Assembly: GCA_000310025.1 (NCBI GenBank)
Contig: FN649755.1
Span: 1,919,668-1,946,302 of the forward strand
Reading direction: 5' to 3'
Source of the DNA: Ectocarpus siliculosus
Taxonomy: Eukaryota > Sar > Phaeophyceae > Ectocarpales > Ectocarpaceae
Length of the DNA: 26,635 nucleotides
Shown piece by piece: positions 1-8,982 of the stretch (positions within the stretch are counted from its first letter, which is position 1; each line of letters starts with the position of its first letter). The position numbers and the translations under genes were made by a program. A model generated the notes under the pieces. The model saw only the letters and a program-made list of their open reading frames with translations. It was not told where the DNA came from and made no database searches.

Positions 1-99
1 CCCTCCCCTGGTGAGGGGTCCCGCAGTAGGCGCCACCGGAGGCAAACAAATTGGAGCAACTCGCTTCACTTCACATCAAAATCACCGTAAAATAGGCCA
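1..99. other. Unassigned left edge
   Basis: I see no coding signal, repeat or RNA here. It may be part of intron 2 of the minus-strand HHIP-like gene, since that intron has no acceptor visible to its left. Confidence 0.3.
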
Positions 100-602
100 G
101 GGGGTCTTGACGTTTTTGGGGTTTTCGTCCATGGACCGTCCATGGGCGGGCCATTGCCCCCCATGATCCCATGGCCCGGTCATGACCTAAGGCCATGGCC
201 GGGTCATGACCGGGTCAAGGACGGGCCATGACCGGTCAATCACCCGCCCATGACCCGATGGTCCATGGACCGTTTATGACCCCGGCGATGGACCGTTTAT
301 GCCTCGTCCATGGATCAGCCATGACCCGTTTATGGCCCGTTTATGACCCGTCCATGGACCATGGACCGGTCATGGTTTGGTCATAAAGGATCCATGGCCG
401 AGTCATGGCCGGGTTATAAACGGTCCATGGACGGGTCATGTACAGTTCATGGCCGGGCCATGGCCGGGTCGTGGCCATGTCATGGCTGGGTCATAAACGG
501 TCCATGGACGGTCCATGGTTGGGCCATGACCGGGTCATGAACGGTCCATGGGCGGTCCATGGACGAAAACCTAATTACGTCAAAACCCCAAACTGGGGGT
601 CT
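100..602. repeat. 11-bp CATG minisatellite bounded by inverted repeats
   Basis: From about 130 to 565 the sequence is an array of roughly 40 units close to 11 bp, each centred on CATG and mostly self-complementary (types GGTCCATGGAC, GGTCATGACC, GGCCATGGCC, with TTTATGACC variants). The array is closed by a perfect 17-bp inverted repeat, GTTTTCGTCCATGGACC at 121-137 and its complement at 554-570. TTGACGT and its complement lie just outside each arm. An 8-bp direct repeat GGGGGTCT occurs at 100-107 and 595-602 and could be a target-site duplication, which would make this a small non-autonomous DNA element filled by satellite. Because 11 is not a multiple of 3, the open frames across it are by-products. 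The repeat is seen directly; the transposon reading is inference. Confidence 0.75.
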
Positions 603-1190
603 GCCAACTGTCTGCCAAGATAGTATGTAGACTACTGGAGTAATACTATTAATATGAATTCGGGGAAGCAAGCGTTCCAATCGTATCTATCTAGACTACT
701 ACTATTGCTTCAAAGCTCAGCGCTAGGGCTTCTGCAATAGAGCTCAGCGGTAATAGCACACACACCACGAAAGGCAAGCTTGTCGCAGAAAGCGGTCAAG
801 CTCTCACAATGAGAAGAGTAGCTGCTACCTACATTTCGTGGCCTTCTTGACGTCGTGAAGCTGTGCTGTGTGTTGTGCTGTGTGTTGCTGTGTGGTGTGC
901 AGCTGCGGGGTCTACGAGAGTGATTTTCTTTCCGATATTTGTCAAATAATCAGCGCGCACAAGCACATGTTTGTGCCGTTCACTCCGACCGTGAAGGGTT
1001 CCTCTCCCTGAGGTTTGCCTTCAACTTTAATGCGAGAAGGGGGCAGCAATCTCTTCCCTCTCGTATCGATAGGGAAATATCGAAGTATCAAATACTGCTG
1101 TAGCTTGGTGAACGGCTAATTTTTCGAAACCCGAATACTGTATCGACGACGACAAGTCGATACGATATCCAAGCCTCTCCAGAGAAGCAG
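603..1190. other. Non-coding stretch, probably intron or decayed paralogue
   Basis: No convincing exon. There is a short GTGCTGT-rich stretch near 857-900 and the motif TAGACTACT twice (626-640 and 692-705). From about 1190 leftwards similarity to intron 2 of the plus-strand HHIP-like gene fades. It may be the rest of intron 2 of the minus-strand copy. Confidence 0.3.
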
Positions 1191-1463
1191 GATGTGATGG
1201 ATTGGCACCAAACAGCAAAACCCCCGTCCTCATAATCTTCGCGCCAGGCTACGCGAATCTTTATCACCTCAATACAACACTCGCGAGTGAAAAAAGATGG
1301 GCCTGGTGTAAGAGACCGCGAGAGACTTTGATGTTCACACATAGATGTGAGATGTCGGACCATTTTTCATGCAGAAGCCATTAAAAAAACCACCTGCGCG
1401 AAACACATGTGTAGTGAGACCAGACATGAGACAAGACAACACGATCAATTTGTCAACCCCCAC

Positions 1464-1869
1464 CTGCTTGTAGAGATCAGAGCAATCCCCGGTAAGCTCC
1501 ACCCCTTCCGGCGTCACTGCGCTGAAGTTGGCCATCACTAGGGCTTCCTCATCGTCCGTGCAGCAGGCACCGTACGACGTGATCGAGTTGTCGCAGAAAG
1601 TCAAGACCTGTTTGTCGTGCCGACGGAAAACAGTTTGGAAGTGCGATGCAAAGGTACAGCAATAGATGCAATCTGCAACAGAGCGCGTGTGGTGACAGTC
1701 GTGGTAATCTCGAGCGGGTGATTCTTGTTGTGTCGAATATGGAACTACATATAACTGGAGGCAATACCTGGTCATAATCCGGCTGTCTGTCGTCGAAAAA
1801 ACAGAGAGGGTGCGAGGACACCACCTTGGTGCCGACCAACGCGGCTAGACACGCGAAGAAACGCATCAT
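1464..1869 (-). CDS. HHIP-like secreted protein, paralogue A, exons 1-2 (partial)
   Basis: Two exons on the minus strand: 1869-1768 (34 aa) and 1607-1464 (48 aa), joined in phase 0 through a GT-AG intron (CAG|gtattg, AACAG|GTC). The product begins MMRFFACLAALVGTKVVSS, a signal peptide, then HPLCFFDD, and exon 2 carries LTFCDNS, GACCTDDEE and TGDCSDLYKQ. This is the cysteine pattern at the start of the folate-receptor-like domain of HHIP-like proteins (HPxC ... FC ... CC ... C.DL). Exon lengths and phases match exons 1-2 of the gene at 19524, and intron 1, part of intron 2 and about 130 bp of 5' flank are also alignable, so this is a duplicate in opposite orientation. No exon 3 is seen leftwards to position 1. 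In the other copy exon 3 is 2.1 kb away, so it could lie outside the window, or the copy could be broken. A TCTTATAGA motif near 2020 on the minus strand is a weak TATA candidate. Confidence 0.75.
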
Positions 1870-2124
1870 CACACGTCGCCTGCTGCTGGGTCTAAAAATC
1901 GGTCGGGATCCGGAGCAGCAGCAGCGGGGGGAGAGGGCAAGAGATGATGTATCCGCACACAGCGGCCGTCAGGCGACGGGTTCTGGGGAGATGGAGGACA
2001 GCAAGTAGTAAGATGGGTCGATCTATAAGAGGGCGGGCAACAGTGAGTGAGTTGGGCGAGGTATGAAAATGCGTATGCGTGCAACATACACGGAAGGTTG
2101 GCCTTTACCTCGATGCCAAAAGAT

Positions 2125-2490
2125 GTTTGCCGTGTTGGAGCTTTAGGTCAGAATGTTGTTCATTCCATTCCGCTCTCGTTTCTGCATCTCTGTCTTGTCC
2201 GCTCGCCGAAACCTCTGCTCCACCCGGGAGCCGGTAAACGAGACCTGCCAGTCTCGTTTTTTATACGCGACCCCGGGGACTAAACATGCCCATCCCCGGG
2301 GTCTCGTATGTTTTGCCGTGTTGGAGCTTTAGGTCAGAATGTTGTTCATTCCGCTCTCGTTTCTGCATCTCTGTCTTGTCCGCTCGCGGAAACCTCTGCT
2401 CCACCCGGGAGCCGGTAAACGAGACCTGCCAGTCTCGTTTTTTATACGCGACCCCGGGGACAAAACATGCCCATCCCAGGGGTCTCGTAT
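2125..2490 (+). repeat. 186-bp tandem duplication
   Basis: A segment beginning at GCCGTGTTGGAGC and ending at GGGGTCTCGTAT is present twice head to tail, about 2125-2309 and 2310-2490. The copies are nearly identical apart from a 5-bp repeat of ATTCC in the first and a few substitutions (CGCCG/CGCGG). The duplication includes the outer end of the palindrome-rich repeat described next, so the left copy of that repeat has two starts. High identity points to a recent event. Confidence 0.85.
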
Positions 2491-2840
2491 AAAAAACGAG
2501 ACCCCGGGGACAAAATGATCACATCCCCGGGGTCTCGTTTACTAAACGAGACCCCCGGGGACAGGACAGAACCATCCCCGGGGTTTCCACCCCCAGAATT
2601 ATGGCTCTCCCGCAGCTCGCAGCTGGGCGGGGCGCCGTGCACCAGACAACCACTTCGCTGTGTTTTAGGGCCTTTGAGACCTCAAGTAGGTGAAGAGCCT
2701 ATGGAAGATACAACCACTTCGCTGTGTTTTGAGACCTCAAGTAGGTAGGGAGCCTTTGGTGGATAGCAGTAGGACTGTTCCCGAGGGCAAGGCCATGCTG
2801 CTTGCTGATCGGGAGTCCCGCTGCGGAAGATGTAGGTGCT
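2226..2840 (+). repeat. Palindrome-rich repeat family, copy 1
   Basis: Starts at GAGCCGGTAAACGAGACC and ends near CTGCGGAAGAT. Its first half is a chain of inverted repeats built on GAGACCCCGGGGAC and its complement, alternately spaced by short AT-rich linkers (TATAAAAAAC, AAAATGATCACAT, TTTACTAAAC). Each arm can pair with either neighbour; the longest arms form stems of about 13-17 bp. The second half (2586-2840) is unique-looking sequence that includes a 64-bp duplication around CAACCACTTCGCTGTG (2647 and 2711). The same repeat lies in reverse at 16017-16378 without either duplication. Open frames across it (such as one starting at 2467) are by-products of the repeat. It may be a foldback or MITE-like element; no transposase or clear target duplication was found. 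Confidence 0.85.
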
Positions 2841-3616
2841 GTACAAACAGATTCAGCGGAGAACATGTTGTTGCAGTTCGAACACACAGACAGCACACAG
2901 ACAGAGCAAATTAGGAGGGGATAGTTTCGTGACTGCGCACGAACAAGCTTCACGCGTATGTGGAAGACCATGGGTGGTTGAAGCTTCCACGCGCTTCGCC
3001 TGGAGCGAATGGTAGAGTTTCCGGTGGGCGCGACTACAGCAGTACATCAGTCAAGATCCATTACAATAGTCTACAGTACTTCCAATAACATTTTTTGTAG
3101 TCTACTACTACGTCGTTTGTTTGTATCCATAGTCTATATGTAACTATACTGCACATACTACGTCATGTCATGCACATGTAGACTATACACACAACAACAA
3201 AGAGGTTTGCGTTCCTTTGTTGTAGACTACAACAAAGAGGTTGCGTTCCTTCGTTGCTTGTTTCGTCGTCAACAGGGTACTGCTGTAACGTTGGACTCGT
3301 TCAACCGAGAAGCGAGAACGTAAATTAATTGTGCTTCGGGTGCTGTTTGGGCCAACCGTGCTTTTATCGTGTCTACTGTACTGTAGTGTACCAATAGGTA
3401 CCAGAATCTCGCGCCAACGATACGTGACGTACGTGACGCGTGACCCGTGAGCGACATAATCGTGAGAGTCGCCGCTGAACTCGCAATGCAACAAGTCGAT
3501 GTGGATCGACCACCCTTTATTTCATGCTATCTGCATCCATCAATATCCATGTGCCTCTATCCGTACTCCCGCATCGTGCAGAAGCTGCTGCCGGCACTAC
3601 CATCAATTGGGAGTTA
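2841..3616. other. Gene-free stretch with a small palindrome
   Basis: No supported gene. It holds several TAGACTAC/GTAGTCTA motifs (3065-3110, 3175-3230). ACAACAAAGAGGTTTGCGTT is repeated with small changes 40 bp later (3191 and 3230), and the two copies meet in a near-perfect palindrome at 3214-3240 centred on TGTAGACTACA. The last bases before 3617 are the flank of the Helitron 3' end; the base next to it is A on this strand (T on the element strand), as expected for an AT target. Confidence 0.5.
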
Positions 3617-3660
3617 CTAGGGTAAGGTGGCCGCCCGCCGTAGGCGGCGGGACGGCCACC
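3617..3660 (-). mobile_element. Helitron 3' terminus: hairpin and CTAG
   Basis: Read on the minus strand, positions 3660-3626 fold into a hairpin: GGTGGCCG pairs with CGGCCACC and the inner CCCGCCG pairs with CGGCGGG, 15 bp in all, with a 4-nt loop and one bulged base. Five bases later comes CTAG (3620-3617), followed by T. A short GC-rich hairpin a few bases before a CTRR end, inserted between A and T without target duplication, is the defining 3' end of Helitron rolling-circle transposons. It lies 734 bp downstream of the passenger gene stop on the same strand as the Rep fragment, so orientation agrees. The spacing of 5 nt is shorter than the usual 10 or so. Confidence 0.8.
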
Positions 3661-4350
3661 CGGATATACGCACGAAGAAGGTCAATGAATGATTTGTGGA
3701 TGTGAAGTGCGGGAAATAGAAAGGAGGATGCAGGTTATGTCTATTAAAGGAGGATGTGGCAATGATGATACATCCCGCGACTTTGTTCACGACTGCAATT
3801 GAAGCGCAGTGACTTATGAGGGGCGATGAATGTGTAATCCCCATCATTTAATGAAAAGATCATTGGAAAGTATGCAGGATGGGCAGGCGGATGAATGACT
3901 CGGAAAGAGTCATCGGTGACGCCGCACTTTTGTTTCTGCAACGGAGTATTGGTGGTGAGTGTAATGCGCTCCTTGATAAGAATCAATGGTGAAAAGAGCA
4001 AGAAAACGGTGTTACCCGGTGTAGAAAGAAAGTGACGAAGATGATGTCGTGATAACTTCGAAAACAAAATCGCAATCGTGCAAGAAAGAATCGGAAAAGC
4101 CCTGAAGATGGAAGGGCAAAAAGCAGAAAATCCCGATTGCTATGCTACAGCGAAAGAAAGCGAAAAAAACTTACAAGGAAAACGCGCGCACTCATATACG
4201 CACCTCGGCAAGTACCGACTCTACAATAAGGAGTACATACGAAGCACCTACGTAGGTATGCAACGAAAACGTACGGGCCACCGCCGGGCGAGTGACGTCC
4301 AAATCCTGATGCTGTGTCCAACCCCCCGCCGTCGGGCGGCTAAAGAAGAA
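3661..4350 (-). other. 3' non-coding part of the Helitron
   Basis: Between the passenger gene stop and the terminal hairpin I see no supported gene. Open frames on both strands here lack splice or family support. The 3' untranslated region of the passenger transcript should lie here. Confidence 0.4.
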
Positions 4351-7300
4351 TCAATCTTCTTCATCGGAAGACGTGTCGTCGCTGGACGACGAAGCTTCTT
4401 CCTCGCCGGATGACGAAGCTTCGCCCTCGCTGGATGATGAAGAAGTCGGGTGTTCCTCGTCGCTGTTGTCGTCGATGGATATGATGTCAGGCTCGGGTGC
4501 AGACGAAGGTTCCTCGTCGTCGTCGCTGTCGTGGTGGACGGCTTTGTCCTTGGACTTACCGTTACCCTTGCGCTTGCGCTTGGTGTTAGTGGACGCTTTG
4601 GCCGCTGAGGAGCCGATCTCATCCATGGGTTCTTGTTTGATGGGTTTGCGGATGTCGACGAAGGCGCCGTTGACGAACTTGTGGCCGTGGATGATGTCGT
4701 TGGTCGAGACGGGCTTGAGCGCTAGGGCGGAAAGCGAGACGGTGTTCTGTTGAGTCCATAGTCCGCGCTTCATGGCGCACAGGAAGACGCGGTTGGTGAG
4801 GTGTTTGACGATCTTCTTCTTGGTTTTGTTGTCTTTGAGGACATACGATTCAGCGTCCATCCGAAACACCTCGTTGAGAACCTGATTGAGGGGAAGTGAT
4901 TATGGCGGCGAGGAAGATGACGGGTGGATGCAATGTGTAAGTGCATGTTGTACTGCGATGGAAGTGATGAACATGATCGCAAAAGAACGTATGGAATGAG
5001 TATCGTAGGGAAGGAAACGCACCTCGGTGGAGAAGGACACGGTAGTATTGACACGGTTCTTGTTGGCCAGGGGGTGGTTGTCGACGGTTTGAAATTTGTC
5101 GGCGACGGTGAAGAAGGAGAACGTGGAGAGTTGGTTCTTGCCGCGTTGTTCGTGGCCCTTCGTGGGCGCTGAGTTCTTGGTCTTCCGACACTGCGGAATC
5201 GGGAGAGTCGGATCGACAGTGAAGCGGCAGCCGTTGATGTTGCACACCAACCTGATGACGCTGTTGACGGAGTCGATGCTGATGATGGTGGGGTATGTGT
5301 CGTTGTGTGTGGTGCTGGCCATGAGATACTCGATGGTTTTGAAGTCTTTGGACGCGAGGGTGTCGGCGTAGATGGTCGTCGGAAGGACGAAGGAGGACGT
5401 TTTCGTAGACTCGAAGGAGAGAGCAGAAACGAGGAGGTCGCGGCGCGCCTTTTCAGCCTGAAGCAGATGGGGAGGGTAAGAAAGTCAATGGACGGAAGGG
5501 TTAGTAGGTAGTTATGGACAATTGATTGAAGGCAAAAGCGTTAATAGATAATGTTTGTTTAAAATGCGGCGATGGCAAAATAGGCAAACACAGCCATTAG
5601 AAGGGTACTTCATTCGCAGCTAGTAGATACGGACGCAACAATAGATGGGAGGTCATTGAATGTAATAGGGGCTTGTCGTATAAAAGCGCACTTTGAATTT
5701 CTGGCGCTTGTCTTCCTTGGATGCGGACACGGATTTCGACTTAGCCTGGTCAGGATGATCGGTGGTAAACATATCAGTGTGAATTGAAGGGATGCACGCG
5801 ACGGGATATGCACGAGGACGTGGGTTGCGGACGCGAGGCGTACCTTGGACTTGTCACGCTTGTCTTGTTTAGAGGCGGAGGACGTGCGCTTGTGCTTGCC
5901 CTGAAGAGGAAGGGATCCGAGGTGGCGACAAAAATGAGAGAGTAGAAAGAAGTGATGCGATTTGAAAAGAGTAGGTGAGGATTCAAAATGGGTTAATAGG
6001 GGGCTGTTATTATGTTGTGTAATAACGAGCGAACGATAGAGGGAAATGGTGGGAAGTAATGGCAGGGAAGGACAATACAGCAAGGGAAAAGCTACAAAAT
6101 GCACGCGATGAACGTATTGTGTTGCTGTTAAACATTTGGTGCAGCGACAGTTGTGTAGAAATTGCTAGAAATGGTGCTAGCGACGCGGACGGAGAGCGAT
6201 AAAGGGAAATGTGTTCAGCGCTTATATTGAGAAGATAACAGGAAATGTTGACCTTGGTTGCACGCCTCTTTTCGAGTGTGTTGTGCGCGTCGTCGTTGTC
6301 GTCGGGAACGAGTGTGGAAAGGGAAAGGATGGAATAGTGTCACATAGAGTCGTGTACACTATTCGGGAAGGACTCTAGTTGAAGTGTAGCGAGAGGTCGT
6401 TTAAACGAAGTATTATGAAAGGCGCTAGGAGCGATAAAGTGAAATGGGTGGGGGGCAATATGTTGAGAAAACAGCAGAAAAAGATCACCTTCGTTGTACG
6501 ACGTTTTTTGGATGTGGTGAGGGCGTCGTTGTCGTCCTCGTCGTCCTCGTCCTGTAATAAGTGGTATCGTACAGGATCGAGGAAGAGGAAGATATAATTG
6601 AAAACAGTGATTCAGTGAGTGATTCAATGCAGACGACAATGAGACGGTGAGGTAGAGATGAAGCGACAGTGACATATGATGATCAGGGGGAATTTGCATT
6701 GCATTAAACAAGTAAAGTTAGGTTCACCTGATCGTTGTTGGAGGGCTGAAGGGCTTGAGTTGATTTCTTGTTTCCTCGGTTAGACGCCGGCTTGATCTGA
6801 ATAGTGTGAACGAATGTGGATGGGAAACTTGAAAATGAATAGTATGGCATGGAGTCGTGTGTACACATACGGGGAAGGAAACCATTAGCGATGTAGCGAA
6901 AGATGGTTTAAGAAGCAGGTTTGTCATGGTGTCAGGAGCAGTAGTCGCGTAATGATGAGGGAGAGTAAATTTGCAGTAGGTTTGAGTATTTAGTAAATGG
7001 AGCGCGCGTCAGCGTGGCATTCGTGTTGAACTTGGTTGTGTGCGCAGTCAGGAGCGATAGGTTTGAGTACTTTAGTAGATGGAGGATGGAGCGCGCGTGA
7101 TCGTGGCATTCGTGTTGGACTTGATTGTGTGCGCAGTCAGGAGAGATAAAGTGAAATTAGTCGGGCGCTTTATGTGACAAAACAACAGAAAATGAACACC
7201 TTGGTTGTACGCTTTTTGGTGGATGTGGTGAGAGCGTCGTCGTCGTCCTCTTCGTGGTTGTCCTCGTCGTCCTCGTCCTGAAGGGATGGTATGGTACAGG

Positions 7301-8244
7301 ATCGAGGAAGAGGAAGAAATCAGTAAAAACAAGGCTTTAGTGTGTGATTTTGCGCATGCGATAATGAGAAAGTCAGGTTGAAATGGAGCGACTGTGACAT
7401 ATGATGAGCAGGGGGATATTGTTGTGCAGGAAAGGAGTGAAGTCAGATTCACCTGATCGTTGTTGGAGGGCTCAAGGGCGAGAGTTGATTTCTTCTTTCC
7501 TGGCTTAGATGCCGGCTTGGCCTGAATATTGCGAACGAATGTGGAAGGTGTTGTTGGAAATGAATAGTTGACATAGAGTTGTGTACACACCATTTGAGGA
7601 AGTAAGCCAATAGCGACGTAGCGAAAGATCGTTTAAGCATTAGGTTGCGAAGGCGTCAGGAGCAATAATCGCGAAATGATGAGGAAAAGTACAATTAGAG
7701 AAGGTTTAAGTACCTTAGTTGATGGAGCGCGCGTCGGTGTAGCACCTGTGCTGGACATGATTGTCTGCGCAGCATAACGTTCGTAACAGTGGAGTGGGCG
7801 GAAGAATGTACATGTTTGAAAGCGCAGGGACGGCGAAGTGTGTTCGGGGACGATGGAATGTGTGGGTGTTTTGCACAGTCAACGGAATGCGGAGACCCTG
7901 AAAATAAAGGGAAAGGGTACACATTCGGCGAGGTCGAGAAAGTAAGTGTTGAGGACGGCAGCGAAGATTGTGATAGAAAGGGGCATGACGATAGATGATG
8001 TGCGTCCAGCAAGCACAATGGACTCGTCATCGTTGTGGATACACGGCACATATAGGATGTGCAAGGAGAGGCAAGATTTAGGAGGTGTAGGAAGGTTCCG
8101 AACGCGAGGGTTAGGCAGCCACAGATTGAGGTGAGGTGAATGTGTGTGATGGCGCGCGGAAGAATAGCAATATCTACGGATAGTCACCTGTGTACTTTCA
8201 GCGTTGACGGGCTTCTTCTTGCGCAACGTCATTCGCGAAGCCAT
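4351..8244 (-). CDS. Ten-exon passenger gene in the Helitron, acidic/basic nuclear-type protein of unknown function
   Basis: Exons on the minus strand: 8244-8188, 7764-7714, 7521-7453, 7277-7200, 6796-6728, 6551-6489, 5900-5844, 5745-5692, 5457-5023, 4881-4351. Every exon is a multiple of 3, every junction is phase 0 with GT-AG, and the joined product is about 487 aa. Start: ATG in ACCATGG at 8244. The first 165 residues are low-complexity: MASRMTLRKKKPVNAES, lysine/serine stretches (KPGKKKSTLALEPSNNDQ) and acidic runs (DEDDEDNHEEDDDD) ending in KKRTTK. Exons 9-10 give a compact region of about 230 aa (KARRDLLVSALSFES to VDIRKPIKQEPMDEIG), with three cysteines (VCNINGC, IPQC), that I do not recognise. 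The C-terminus has a nuclear-localisation-like KRKRKGNGKSK and a serine/acidic tail ending SSDEED. Nuclear location and nucleic-acid or chromatin binding are inference. Helitrons of other lineages can carry RPA-like ssDNA-binding genes; I cannot show that this is one. Confidence 0.7.
6253..6303 (-). pseudogene. Relic acidic exon (third copy of the DEDDED exon)
   Basis: Minus-strand 17 codons reading DDNDDAHNTLEKRRATK, clearly related to the exons at 7277-7200 and 6551-6489, and followed by a similar intron start (gtcaacattt...). The donor GT survives, but the base run before the exon (CTCGTTCCC) has no AG, so the acceptor is lost and the exon should be skipped. It was left out of the gene model. 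Confidence 0.6.
6989..7039 (-). pseudogene. Relic of passenger exon 2 (copy a)
   Basis: Exactly 51 nt like the live exon 7764-7714, and 725 bp away from it. It reads TTKFNTNATLTRAPFTK against TIMSSTGATPTRAPSTK. The acceptor has changed from gcgcag to gcgcac and the donor GT is gone. Non-functional remnant of the duplicated module. Confidence 0.7.
7071..7128 (-). pseudogene. Relic of passenger exon 2 (copy b)
   Basis: A further copy of exon 2, reading TIKSNTNATITRAPSSIY then stop. It has the same lost acceptor (gcgcac) as copy a and a 7-nt insertion, so copies a and b share a damaged ancestor and arose by a later local duplication of about 85 bp. Confidence 0.65.
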
Positions 8245-8251
8245 GGTAGTT

Positions 8252-8853
8252 CTAGGCGGACCGTGGTAGGGGTGTCAAGACCAATTGTCCGTTACTGCAG
8301 CAAATGCCACGAGATTCACCTGTAGAAGTACAGGTGGTTGGCATGTCATTAACTATAGTTGTAGGCTGTGGCTTATAAGAACAGACGAGTGTAAATGATC
8401 GGCGTGAGGGGAGATTGAATTTGACAGTTTCATGGATATATGCCGGAATATAGCAAAGTTGGAAAACTCACCTTTGAACAACTGAGCACCGCAGTGTTGG
8501 CATGGGGAAGCAATATCAACGATGATGTTGGCAGCCCGTTGTGCGGTGTTGATGATGTCGTTCCGTGCATCCAACGTAAATGCTCTCTGTTCTTCGTTGC
8601 ACTCTGGACGAAGCAAAGGTAGTTCCCAGAACTGGGAGATGGTGGTGGACATGTTAGGACTACGCACGTATGTTGATCTAGGACGGGCGTTGTCGTGTCT
8701 GACATGTTGCTCATTAATTTGTCCCCCGCGACTGCTTCCATCACGTGAATTTCTGCGACAATTGAATGTTTCGTTCCTCCTCGCGCGTCGAAGTCGTTGT
8801 TGTTCGTTGCGTCGGTTCTGTTGAGCTCTCGAGTATTGTCGTGTTGACGGCAT
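8252..8853 (-). CDS. Helitron Rep/helicase N-terminal fragment
   Basis: Exon 8853-8472 begins MPSTRQYSRAQQNRRNEQQR, an Arg/Gln-rich basic start, and ends with SPCQHCGAQLFK. Exon 8319-8252 continues GESRGICCSNGQLVLTPLP and then stops. The intron is GT-AG (AAAG|gtgagt, CTACAG|GTGAA) and restores frame (127 codons plus 1 nt, then 2 nt). The joined motif CxxCGAxxFKGE...GICCSNGxxxLxPLP is the zinc-ribbon-like block that precedes the Helitron-like N-terminal and Rep domains in Helitron proteins. A full protein is over 1,000 aa; this one is 149 aa and stops three residues after the motif, so Rep and helicase are missing. The stop lies 7 nt before the ATG of the passenger gene, so both may sit on one transcript. 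An open frame extends further upstream (to 9309), but the codons there overlap tandem repeats, so I start at 8853. Confidence 0.75.
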
Positions 8854-8982
8854 CGGAAACGGCAGTGGAGGTGTGTGTGTGTGCCGCGTATATGATTGCG
8901 GCGGAAATGTAGATACGTAGATGCGTAGATGCGTAGATGCGTACTGTAGATGCGGGTAAACAAAATATGCGGCGGAAATTTT
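8854..8982. repeat. Short TAGATGCG repeat upstream of the Rep fragment
   Basis: At 8910-8952 the motif GTAGATGCG/GTAGATACG recurs four to five times in tandem. It is in the presumed 5' region of the Helitron. Confidence 0.6.

Noticed and set aside
343-680. Short open frames through the CATG minisatellite
   Set aside because: An 11-bp unit shifts frame every repeat and gives peptides such as GSWPCHG in several frames; no coding constraint is visible.
2286-2914. Open frames on both strands through the palindrome repeat (also 16101-16343)
   Set aside because: They recur because the DNA repeat recurs; the peptide sequence is dictated by GAGACCCCGGGGAC palindromes and has no start or splice support.
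3744-4067. Minus-strand open frame of 107 codons near the Helitron 3' end
   Set aside because: No family motifs, no good splice sites, and it lies in the expected 3' untranslated region.
4373-4753. Plus-strand open frame rich in Ser/Asp
   Set aside because: Antisense of the acidic serine tail of the passenger gene.
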